Part shown: one piece after another, positions 1-5,229 of the stretch | Layout: the number at the start of each line of letters is the position of its first letter | Position numbering within the stretch: position 1 is the stretch's first letter | Assembly: GCA_023488645.1 (NCBI GenBank) | Contig: JAMDDL010000083.1 | Location: 1 to 5,229 of the forward strand | Source: Actinomycetota bacterium | GTDB lineage: Bacteria; Actinomycetota; Humimicrobiia; Humimicrobiales; Humimicrobiaceae | Reading direction: 5' to 3' | DNA: 5,229 bases | Program-made: the position numbers and the translations under genes | The notes under the pieces: model-generated | Told to the model about the DNA's origin: nothing | Databases searched by the model: none | What the model saw: the letters and a program-made list of their open reading frames with translations, nothing else

Positions 1-191
1 TTGATATTGTAAAAAAATTAAAGCCTTCAAATAGAGGAGAACTTGAAATAACAGATGTTAATAATGAGTACATCAGACGCGGAAGTATGACTTACTCCAT
101 CCTTAAAGGATGGTGGACAGATGCCGGCACTTTTGAATCCTTATTTAAGGCAAGCTGCCTCATTGCAGAACAAACCAACAAACAAAAATAA
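1..191 (+). CDS. rfbA: Glucose-1-phosphate thymidylyltransferase, short RfbA-like form, C-terminal part
   Basis: This is the last 62 codons of a gene that begins before the window; the reading frame starts at base 3 and ends with TAA at 189-191, followed directly by an in-frame TAG. The enzyme family joins dTTP and glucose 1-phosphate to give dTDP-glucose, the first step of dTDP-rhamnose and related sugar synthesis, in the cytoplasm. Visible hallmarks are LKPSNRGELEITDVNNEYI followed by GWWTDAGTFESL. The first is the conserved GELEITD(V/I)N block, and the second holds the DxGT-type motif whose aspartate helps bind the metal-nucleotide in RmlA enzymes. The protein stops about 20 residues after that motif, as in the short (roughly 240-residue) forms common in Gram-positive bacteria and archaea, rather than the roughly 290-residue enterobacterial RmlA. 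No other sugar-nucleotide gene follows, so this looks like the end of its operon. A closely related sugar-phosphate nucleotidyltransferase with another specificity is possible. Confidence 0.88.
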   Translation, partial: DIVKKLKPSNRGELEITDVNNEYIRRGSMTYSILKGWWTDAGTFESLFKASCLIAEQTNKQK

Positions 192-419
192 TAGATATTT
201 TGTCCTCACCTGGAAATCTTAGTGCAAATTGTTGCATCGATGACAAGCTCGGCAATAAGTGAAATTTTATAATGGGGCAACTTGCAGCATAACTGGCTCA
301 GGGCTTTTTGGTATTCTGGATAGATTGCATAAAATACTTTATTTAAAAGAATTAAAGGATTTTAGAGTATCTTAACTTAATTACTTATAATTTATTGTTA
401 TTCCTTATTAAACATTTAA
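192..419. other. Non-coding stretch between rfbA-like gene and aldo/keto reductase
   Basis: No open frame of useful length or recognisable protein was found on reading this stretch by eye. The left part, about 200-325, is clearly richer in G and C than the right part, about 326-419, which is almost pure A/T and looks like a promoter region. The left part could be a leftover of a lost gene, but short translations in all forward frames are interrupted and match nothing I recognise. No stem followed by a T-run, as expected of an intrinsic terminator for the gene ending at 191, could be found. Confidence 0.5.
361..391 (+). promoter_or_regulatory. Candidate sigma-70-type promoter for the aldo/keto reductase gene
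   Basis: A perfect TATAAT lies at 386-391. TTTAGA at 361-366 matches four of six bases of the TTGACA consensus, but the spacer is 19 bp, longer than the ideal 17. Transcription would begin near 398, leaving a very short leader of about 20 bases before the ATG at 420. In such AT-rich DNA, TATAAT hexamers occur by chance, so this rests mainly on its position. Confidence 0.3.
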
Positions 420-1445
420 ATGAGATATAAGATTTTAGGAAAAACCAATCTAAAAGTTTCTGAACTTGCTTTTGGAGCAATACAAATAACTAGAATTGAC
501 CAAAAAGAAGCAATAAATCTTATACGTTTTGCTTATGATTCGGGAATTAATTTAATTGACACAGCAAGTTCTTATTTTAACAGTGAGGAGATTTTAGGAA
601 AGGCATTAAAAGGTATAAGAGAAAAAGTTTATGTAATTTCAAAGTCGGGGAAAAGAGATAAAAAGAATTTTCTACAGGATTTTAACACAAGCTTAAAAAG
701 ACTTAAAACAGATTATATTGATTTTTATTTATTTCACGGCATTTCGAAAAATAATGAATTCGATCAGATTGAGGAAGCAGGAGTTATTGAAGCATTAGTA
801 AAGGAAAGGGATAAGGGAAAGGTAAGATTTATAGGGTTTTCCTGCCATAATCCAGCGGTTATCGAAAAATTTTTTAAAGTTAAAGATTTTTCAATACTTA
901 TGATTCCATTAAATTTTATAACAACTGAATACGTTGAAGAAAGTCTTCTATATAAATTTAATCAAAATAAAACAGGACTACTTGCAATGAAACCTTTTGG
1001 TGGTGGAAGACTTATGGATATTGAAATTTGTTTTAAATTCCTAAGGCAATATCCTCAAGTGATTCCGGTTGCTGGTATGCAATCAATAGATGAATTAAAG
1101 CAAAATTTAATTTATATTGGGAAAGACGATAATTTGACTAAAACAGATCATAAACGAATCAAAGAATTATCGGAAGAGCTGGGTACAAAGTTCTGCAGGG
1201 GATGTGGCTACTGCATGCCTTGCAAAGAGAAGGGAATTGAAATAACAGATATAAATTTTATAGAAGTTTATTACAAACAATTTCCTCATGATGTTTTCTG
1301 GAACATTGGTTTGGATAAAAAAGTTGAAGTTGCAAGGAAGTGTATTGAGTGTGGAAAATGCAGTGAGAAATGTCCATTTGATCTTGATGTTTCAGAAATA
1401 ATAAAGAAGAATATAGCTTTTTTTGATGGTTTGAAGAAAGTCTAA
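420..1445 (+). CDS. Aldo/keto reductase with C-terminal 4Fe-4S (ferredoxin-like) module
   Basis: The 341-residue protein has two parts. Residues 1 to about 250 form an aldo/keto reductase TIM barrel, beginning with the typical YKILGKTNLKVSELAFG start. The usual catalytic tetrad is present: Asp47 and Tyr52 (in GINLIDTASSY), Lys75 (VISKS) and His106 (YLFHG). Residues 255-325 carry two cysteine clusters, Cys259/262/265/268 (CX2CX2CX2C) and Cys308/311/314/318 (CX2CX2CX3CP), as in the Fe-S-containing aldo/keto reductases widespread in clostridia and methanogens. The family is expected to be a cytoplasmic NAD(P)H-linked carbonyl reductase, with the clusters possibly passing electrons to or from another partner; no substrate is established and none can be read here. 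The ATG at 420 is supported by the conserved N-terminus, although no Shine-Dalgarno sequence precedes it. It stands alone, with 228 bp before it and 292 bp after it. The assignment to the family is firm; its role is unknown. Confidence 0.93.
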   Translation: MRYKILGKTNLKVSELAFGAIQITRIDQKEAINLIRFAYDSGINLIDTASSYFNSEEILGKALKGIREKVYVISKSGKRDKKNFLQDFNTSLKRLKTDYIDFYLFHGISKNNEFDQIEEAGVIEALVKERDKGKVRFIGFSCHNPAVIEKFFKVKDFSILMIPLNFITTEYVEESLLYKFNQNKTGLLAMKPFGGGRLMDIEICFKFLRQYPQVIPVAGMQSIDELKQNLIYIGKDDNLTKTDHKRIKELSEELGTKFCRGCGYCMPCKEKGIEITDINFIEVYYKQFPHDVFWNIGLDKKVEVARKCIECGKCSEKCPFDLDVSEIIKKNIAFFDGLKKV

Positions 1446-1737
1446 TGGCTTATTTTATTTTCTAATTTTATTTATTATTCTTATACAAGTTTAAACACAT
1501 CTTTTAAGCATTTTTAGTTTACAACTCATCAACTGCCACAATTAATAAAAGCTAAATTCCACTTGCTTTGATTATTAATAATTGTTCATAGAATAATAGT
1601 ATAATAAGTACATGTAAATATTTTCTAATTTTATAAAGAGGAAAAACATAAACAAGTATTTATTTGAAATTAGTTGTTAAAGTAGTGAAAAATAATGAAT
1701 AAAATTTAAATAAAAATGATGAGATGCACAAAATATA
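1446..1737. other. AT-rich intergenic region upstream of the radical-SAM pair
   Basis: These 292 bases are non-coding in every frame inspected. They include a perfect 12-bp palindrome, ATTATTAATAAT, at 1571-1582, a possible weak promoter (TTGATT at 1568-1573, 18-bp spacer, AATAAT at 1592-1597) and a separate TATAAT at 1600-1605. An AAAGAGG that resembles a ribosome-binding site lies at 1635-1641, but it is followed by an ATA codon and an 11-codon frame rather than by a real start. The region most likely holds the promoter of the downstream pair; none of these signals is convincing alone because of the base composition. No terminator hairpin for the gene ending at 1445 is visible. Confidence 0.4.
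1457..1634 (+). repeat. 15-bp direct repeat bracketing the intergenic region
   Basis: The identical sequence ATTTTCTAATTTTAT occurs at 1457-1471 and again at 1620-1634, in the same orientation, 148 bp apart. It is simple AT-rich sequence, so chance or slippage-type origin is quite possible. No transposase remnant lies between the copies. Confidence 0.35.
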
Positions 1738-3039
1738 ATGTTTTCATTAGAGAATTTTTTAAGGACAAGTTTCAGAAGATTATTAACAAGAGAGAAAGAG
1801 CTTGTGCTTGAAGCCAAAATTCCTTCACTTGAGGAATTAAATGAGAAATTTGAGGATATTAAGGAATTTGGGCTTTATCTTCATATTCCTTTTTGTGAAC
1901 AAATATGTCCTTACTGCCCTTATAACAAAGAGATTTATAAACCTGAAACAGCAGAAGCATATGCCAATGCTGTCAAAAGGGAAATTGACTTTTATTCTGA
2001 CGTGGTTGGTGATAAGCCTGTTACTTCCTTTTATATTGGTGGAGGAACCCCTACAACAATGCTCTATAGCGGCCTTGAAGAGATACTGGATCATATCTTT
2101 GTTATCTTTAATATGCAATGTGAGATTCACATGGAAAGCCATCCAAGTCATTTAACATCAGAAAATCTCAATGCTATCATTGATATGGGTGTTAAACATC
2201 TTAGTATGGGGGTGGAGGCACTACAAGACAAACATCTAAAGACGCTGGGTAGACCATATACGGCAGAAAAAATAAAGGCTGCAGTAGAATATGCTGTTAA
2301 CATGGACTTTGAATGTGTCAATGCAGACTTTATGTTTGCATTGCCAAACCAAACTTATGACGAGGTAGAACAAGCAGGTCAAGCTTTGGTTGATATGGGT
2401 GTTGATCAAATTGCAGCTTACCCGCTCTTTAGATTCCCATATACTAAAATGGGGGGAAATTCCAAGGAGAGCAATTACAATATATCTACGGTATTTAAAA
2501 GACGAAAAATGCTTGGCATTCTTGAGAATATTTTTTATGATGCCGGCTTTGAGAGAACTTCTGTCTGGGCATTCACAAAAAAAGAAGTTCCAAAATACTG
2601 TTCTGTGACAGTACCTCTTTATATTGGTCTTGGTGCCAGTGGTGGAACATGTCTAAAGGATATTTTTTATCTAAACACTTTCAATGTTTCTGAATATATC
2701 AGTGCGATTGAGAATGAAGTAATGCCAATTGCCTTATCACTTAATCTCTCGGAAAGCATGCAGATGGCATGGTGGTTTTACTGGAGAGTTTATGAGACTG
2801 GATTTAGAAGAAGTGATTTCAGGAAAAGGTTTAGGAGAGAGTTTGATGAGGTCTATGGAAAATACATAAATCCACTGTCTTCCTTTGGATTCTTAAAAGA
2901 TGATGGAGACCGAATAGTTCTTACAGATAGAGGGGCATATTGGCTGCATGCAATTGAGGATTTATTTTCAATAAATTATATAAGTAAATTATGGGGGACT
3001 TCAAAGCAAGAGCCCTGGCCTGAAAAAGTTATTTTGTAA
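1738..3039 (+). CDS. HemN/HemW-like radical-SAM protein (coproporphyrinogen III oxidase family)
   Basis: A 433-residue cytoplasmic radical-SAM enzyme of the HemN superfamily. The cluster-binding motif is Cys53-X3-Cys57-X2-Cys60 in YLHIPFCEQICPYCPYNK, which aligns directly with the HemN segment. The SAM-binding glycine motif GGGTPT lies at 101-106, and a HemW-like segment, LSMGVEALQDKHLKTLGR, follows further on. The C-terminal region from about residue 345 resembles the helical/winged HemN C-domain, with an LTDRGAYWL element near the end. Tyr62 replaces the extra cysteine that follows the cluster motif in true oxygen-independent coproporphyrinogen III oxidase (the C in its CGCNK), as in HemW, which has an aromatic residue there. 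A coproporphyrinogen oxidase activity is therefore not assured; haem handling or another radical reaction is as likely. ATG 1738 is the first plausible start and gives a sensible N-terminus of about 50 residues before the motif; no Shine-Dalgarno is seen. It is followed after 28 bp by a second radical-SAM gene. Confidence 0.9.
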   Translation: MFSLENFLRTSFRRLLTREKELVLEAKIPSLEELNEKFEDIKEFGLYLHIPFCEQICPYCPYNKEIYKPETAEAYANAVKREIDFYSDVVGDKPVTSFYIGGGTPTTMLYSGLEEILDHIFVIFNMQCEIHMESHPSHLTSENLNAIIDMGVKHLSMGVEALQDKHLKTLGRPYTAEKIKAAVEYAVNMDFECVNADFMFALPNQTYDEVEQAGQALVDMGVDQIAAYPLFRFPYTKMGGNSKESNYNISTVFKRRKMLGILENIFYDAGFERTSVWAFTKKEVPKYCSVTVPLYIGLGASGGTCLKDIFYLNTFNVSEYISAIENEVMPIALSLNLSESMQMAWWFYWRVYETGFRRSDFRKRFRREFDEVYGKYINPLSSFGFLKDDGDRIVLTDRGAYWLHAIEDLFSINYISKLWGTSKQEPWPEKVIL

Positions 3040-3067
3040 TAGAATTAAAATAAATTTGATTATAATA

Positions 3068-3946
3068 ATGAGACAAATATTGTACGGAATTAAATATTTA
3101 ATCGACTATCATATCTTTAAAAAAAATACTCCACTTATTGCTGGCTTAACTTTGACTGACAAATGTAATTTACATTGCCGGCACTGCAAAGTAGCTAATA
3201 CTGGAAAAGAAAATTTAAGTTTTAAAGAATCCATTACTATACTTAATTCATTTTACAAAGAAGGAGGCAGATCAATTTATTTTCAGGGTGGTGAACCATT
3301 TATGTGGCATGACGGGGAACATTGTCTGGAAGATCTTGTTATGCAGGCTCATGAAATCGGATATCTGACAACAGTTATTTACACAAATGGCACGATCCCA
3401 ATAGAAACATCAGCTGATACTGTATTTATCAGCATAGATGGACTTCAAAAAACTCATGACTTTTTACGCGGGAAAACATTTGATAGAATAATGAGAAATA
3501 TTCAACAGTCAGAGCACCCTTCTCTTTATATAAATTTTACAATTAATAATTATAACAAAGATGAAATAGAAGCATTTTGCGAACATGTAGATAGAATAGA
3601 TCAGATACGCGGTATATTTTTTTATTTTCATACACCTTATTATGGATATGATGATTTATATATAGAAGCTCCTGAAAGAGGTGAAATTTTAATTAGGTTA
3701 TTAGATTTTAAAAAGAAATACAAAATATTAAATTCAAGAGCAGGTATAAAGTCAGCAATAAATAATGAGTGGAAGAGACCCCTAAACATATGCCGTGTTT
3801 ACGAAAAAGAGAAGATGTACGAATGTTGCAGTTTTCCAGGAAACCCTGAATTATGCAAGAACTGCGGATATTTAAGTTATGCTGAAATAGACCAGACATT
3901 AAAATTAAAGCCATCAGCTATTTTCAATGCATTAAAATATTTTTAG
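3068..3946 (+). CDS. MoaA/HpnH-like radical-SAM protein with C-terminal cysteine module
   Basis: A 292-residue protein with a canonical radical-SAM core: Cys33-X3-Cys37-X2-Cys40 (TDKCNLHCRHC), GGEP at 74-77, TNGT at 106-109 and SIDG at 122-125. The overall order resembles the MoaA/PqqE/HpnH branch. After the barrel, five cysteines at 242, 253, 254, 263 and 266 form a CX10CCX8CX2C pattern that could bind an auxiliary cluster; it is shorter than a full SPASM domain and is followed by a LSYAEIDQTLKLKPSAI tail. I chose ATG 3068 over an in-frame TTG at 3056, which would only add MIII, because the family starts near MRQILYGIKYLIDY; neither start has a Shine-Dalgarno. The N-terminal stretch is an amphipathic or mildly hydrophobic helix, not a clear membrane span. 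It probably shares a transcript with the HemN-like gene 28 bp upstream, and the two proteins likely act in one pathway. Substrate unknown. Confidence 0.88.
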   Translation: MRQILYGIKYLIDYHIFKKNTPLIAGLTLTDKCNLHCRHCKVANTGKENLSFKESITILNSFYKEGGRSIYFQGGEPFMWHDGEHCLEDLVMQAHEIGYLTTVIYTNGTIPIETSADTVFISIDGLQKTHDFLRGKTFDRIMRNIQQSEHPSLYINFTINNYNKDEIEAFCEHVDRIDQIRGIFFYFHTPYYGYDDLYIEAPERGEILIRLLDFKKKYKILNSRAGIKSAINNEWKRPLNICRVYEKEKMYECCSFPGNPELCKNCGYLSYAEIDQTLKLKPSAIFNALKYF

Positions 3947-4161
3947 TTCTAATTTAAGGGAGCAATTCTATAAGAAAATTATGTTCTATCTTTTTTAGGA
4001 CTTTTAGAAGGTCATTTTAAATATTATATCTGATATTGTAACTTATTAGAATTAAGTGATATTTGTAAAATATGTTTTCATTTATTTAAGAAATTTTTTA
4101 AATATCATTTTTTTTATTATAATTGTTATAATGATTAAAAATATTTTTGAATTTTAATAAG
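3947..4161. other. AT-rich spacer between radical-SAM gene and small lipoprotein
   Basis: No coding frame is visible in these 215 bases. A weak hairpin (3999-4013, six pairs with one G-T, three-base loop) is followed only by ATTTTAAAT, so it is a poor terminator candidate. The right end, with long T-runs and two TATAAT hexamers, looks like a promoter region for the lipoprotein gene. Confidence 0.4.
4118..4132 (+). promoter_or_regulatory. Tandem -10-like hexamers upstream of the lipoprotein gene
   Basis: Two perfect TATAAT hexamers, at 4118-4123 and 4127-4132, lie 30-44 bases before the ATG at 4162, a natural place for a -10 element. No good -35 hexamer is found at 17 bp from either one; the upstream DNA is T-runs. 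The call rests on position and the doubled hexamer in very AT-rich sequence. Confidence 0.3.
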
Positions 4162-4434
4162 ATGAAAAAATTCATAAAAATATTCATTCCAATTTTACTT
4201 TTCTTAGTAACTTTCTGCTTCTCAAATATTTTAGTTGCCTGCACAAATAAAGAACCATTTAGTGAACAGTCGTGGACTGATAGTTATAAAATTTATAAGG
4301 TAGGTCTAAATATTCAAATTAAACCTGAAAGGATGCAGGAATTAATCAATTGGAACGGCCAAAGTATAAGATGGATTTCAATTATTAAGAGTGACAATGT
4401 CTGGAGAATAAGTAGTATTGCCACCGGCCCATAA
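4162..4434 (+). CDS. Small predicted lipoprotein of unknown function
   Basis: The 90-residue product starts MKKFIKIF and has a classic signal peptide: two lysines, a hydrophobic core at about residues 7-25 (IFIPILLFLVTFCFSNILV), then the lipobox LVAC with Cys27 as the expected lipidation site. The mature part would be only 64 residues and membrane-anchored outside the cytoplasm. Its C-terminus, IIKSDNVWRISSIATGP, resembles the ending 'W-x-I-x-S-I-x-T-G-P' that I associate with small clostridial lipoproteins of the DUF4829 kind; this resemblance is from memory and is not proof. Such proteins are usually longer, so this copy may be shortened, yet no frame break is seen. The ATG at 4162 is preferred to an in-frame TTG at 4147, which would put five extra residues before the lysines. 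It has no close neighbour and is probably transcribed alone. Function unknown. Confidence 0.7.
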   Translation: MKKFIKIFIPILLFLVTFCFSNILVACTNKEPFSEQSWTDSYKIYKVGLNIQIKPERMQELINWNGQSIRWISIIKSDNVWRISSIATGP

Positions 4435-4532
4435 TATTTAATTATTTTTATTGATATTCGGACATTTATAAAATAAATTCCAGTCCAGACTTTTTAATAT
4501 GTTATAATAGTTTTGCTATTTACCTATGCTAA

Positions 4533-4877
4533 AATAGCGAGATAAAGGCTCTTGATTTTATAAATTATCTTCCTCAATCGGTTATATTTGAAGCAAAACC
4601 TTCACCTGAAAATATCCTTATAGTAGAGCCTGGCGGAGGGCTTGATGTCCTTGGAGCTCTTTATTTTACGGAAGGGGAAGAAAGAGAAAAAGCAATTCAT
4701 ACTGATGATGGAAATAAAGAAATAGTTAATATTATTACGATTTTTTCAAAAAAATAGTGGAAGCCGATGTACAAGAGAGGGAGGCTTTTTATAAAGATTA
4801 TTATTTTAATATAAAACCTTCCACAGATGATCACAGATGATAATCCATATTTTATTAAATGTGAGTTGGTTGTATGA
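4533..4877 (+). pseudogene. Decayed spermidine-synthase-like (methyltransferase-fold) gene
   Basis: Three segments in two frames together resemble a spermidine-synthase-like protein. Segment one (4533-4757) reads INYLPQSVIFEAKPSPENIL and then VEPGGGLDVLGALYF, the GGGxDVL nucleotide-binding loop of motif I, followed by a weaker NKEIVNIIT segment. Segment two, in another frame (about 4739-4840), reads EREAFYKDYYFNIKPSTDDH and stops at TGA. Segment three (4833-4877), back in the first frame, reads TDDNPYFIKCELVV and stops. The 'FY-x-x-Y-x-F-x-I-x-P-x-TDD-x-P-Y-F' block is the usual C-terminus of large spermidine-synthase-like proteins. The gene has no start codon (an in-frame TAA stands at 4530-4532), lacks the N-terminal part and most of the middle between motif I and the C-terminal block, and is frame-broken twice, so it cannot make a working enzyme. 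I recognise the family from these motifs only; a more distant SAM-dependent methyltransferase is the alternative. Confidence 0.75.
4822..4841 (+). repeat. Exact 10-bp tandem duplication inside the pseudogene
   Basis: CACAGATGAT occurs twice head to tail, at 4822-4831 and 4832-4841. Each copy supplies a Thr-Asp-Asp reading, the first in the frame that ends at TGA 4838-4840, the second in the frame that continues into Asn-Pro-Tyr-Phe. Removing one copy restores a continuous PSTDDNPYFIKCELVV ending, so the duplication is the likely cause of the break. Confidence 0.9.
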
Positions 4878-4955
4878 TAATAAAAATATAATCCAAAATT
4901 TTGCTGTAGAAATTGTGAGTATGGCTAGAAATAGTCTTAATTATTGAAATTTAAT

Positions 4956-5229
4956 ATGATAAATTCATATTCTTTTGGAAATATAATAATTGATGGTAAA
5001 AGATTTACAAAAGATCTTATTATTTTTCCTGATAAAATAAATTCAAACTGGGGAAGAGAATCAGGTCATTTATTAACTCAAGATGATATTGCTGAAATTT
5101 TAGATTATAAACCTGAAGTATTGATTATTGGCACGGGTGCACATGGTTTTATGAAAGTTGATGATAAGTTAAAGAATAAATTAAAAATTTTAGGTATAGA
5201 ATTTATAATTAAGATAACTTCGGAAGCAA
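4956..5229 (+). CDS. Mth938-domain protein, N-terminal part (runs off window)
   Basis: An open frame of 91 codons continues past the window end. It starts MINSYSFGNIIIDGKRFTKD and continues LIIFPDKINSNWGRESGHLL, then PEVLIIGTGAHGFMKV and a final IIKITSEA. These are the landmarks of the Mth938 (formerly DUF498) fold: the beta-strand F-G-x-I-x-I-D-G start, the D-x-I-I-F-P-D strand, the W-x-R-x-x-G-H segment and the GTG loop. Family members are about 110-125 residues, so perhaps 20-30 residues are missing. The fold is shared with the mitochondrial complex I assembly factor NDUFAF3 and with human AAMDC, but the prokaryotic stand-alone proteins have no established biochemical role. ATG 4956 gives the family's normal N-terminus; no Shine-Dalgarno precedes it. 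It follows the pseudogene by 78 bp and may be transcribed independently. Confidence 0.9.
   Translation, partial: MINSYSFGNIIIDGKRFTKDLIIFPDKINSNWGRESGHLLTQDDIAEILDYKPEVLIIGTGAHGFMKVDDKLKNKLKILGIEFIIKITSEA

Noticed and set aside
1635..1676. AAAGAGG resembling a ribosome-binding site, followed by a short frame
   Set aside because: The next in-position codon is ATA, not a usual start, and the frame ends after 11 codons, about 60 bases before the true gene.
1837..2155. Open frames of about 104 codons on both strands inside the HemN-like gene
   Set aside because: They overlap a gene with clear radical-SAM motifs in another frame, have no family resemblance, and are of a length expected by chance opposite a real gene.
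2390..2608. 72-codon forward open frame inside the HemN-like gene
   Set aside because: Shadow of the real frame; no motif or independent start signal.
3056..3067. TTG start for the second radical-SAM protein
   Set aside because: It adds only four residues and lacks a ribosome-binding site; the ATG at 3068 gives the expected family N-terminus.
3708..3914. 68-codon reverse-strand open frame inside the second radical-SAM gene
   Set aside because: Lies over the conserved cysteine-containing end of the real gene and has no recognisable features.
3999..4013. Possible terminator hairpin after the radical-SAM pair
   Set aside because: Only six pairs including a G-T wobble, AT-rich, and no T-run directly after the stem.
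4147..4161. TTG start for the small lipoprotein
   Set aside because: The ATG at 4162 places the two lysines at the very start, as normal for a signal peptide.
4757..4824. GTGGAAG and CTTCCAC inverted copies as a possible hairpin
   Set aside because: The arms are only seven bases with over 50 bases between them and lie in former coding sequence; chance is sufficient.

Overview
The window is low-GC, and its intergenic DNA is very AT-rich. It carries one strand of loosely spaced genes, all on +. The content points to an anaerobe or microaerophile: two radical-SAM enzymes, an aldo/keto reductase fused to a cysteine-rich 4Fe-4S module, and a small lipoprotein with a bacterial lipobox. The lipobox and the RfbA-type nucleotidyltransferase favour a bacterium, perhaps clostridial or an uncultured low-GC lineage, although several of these families also occur in methanogenic archaea. 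None of the five visible start codons has a convincing Shine-Dalgarno sequence. Taxonomy cannot be settled from this window.

Layout. 1-191 is the C-terminal end of a short-type glucose-1-phosphate thymidylyltransferase (dTDP-sugar synthesis). 192-419 is non-coding. 420-1445 is an aldo/keto reductase with eight C-terminal cysteines for iron-sulfur clusters. 1446-1737 is AT-rich non-coding DNA. 1738-3039 is a HemN/HemW-like radical-SAM protein and 3068-3946 a second, MoaA/HpnH-like radical-SAM protein with a small C-terminal cysteine module; the two are 28 bp apart and are probably one transcription unit. 3947-4161 is AT-rich spacer. 4162-4434 encodes a 90-residue predicted lipoprotein. 4533-4877 is a decayed spermidine-synthase-like methyltransferase-fold gene: no start codon, a missing middle, one frame change at a homopolymer, and a second caused by an exact 10-bp tandem duplication. 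4956 to the window end is the N-terminal 91 residues of an Mth938-domain protein.

How the genes fit together. The only strong functional coupling is the radical-SAM pair. The first protein has the HemN fold signature but lacks the fourth cysteine of HemN, so it need not be a coproporphyrinogen oxidase; the second has an auxiliary-cluster-like cysteine set but no full SPASM domain. Their joint substrate cannot be read from the sequence, and the pair is the best candidate here for an uncharacterised pathway. The upstream Fe-S aldo/keto reductase could be a redox partner, but a 292-bp gap separates it from the pair. No mobile element, CRISPR array, tRNA, rRNA or convincing terminator was seen.
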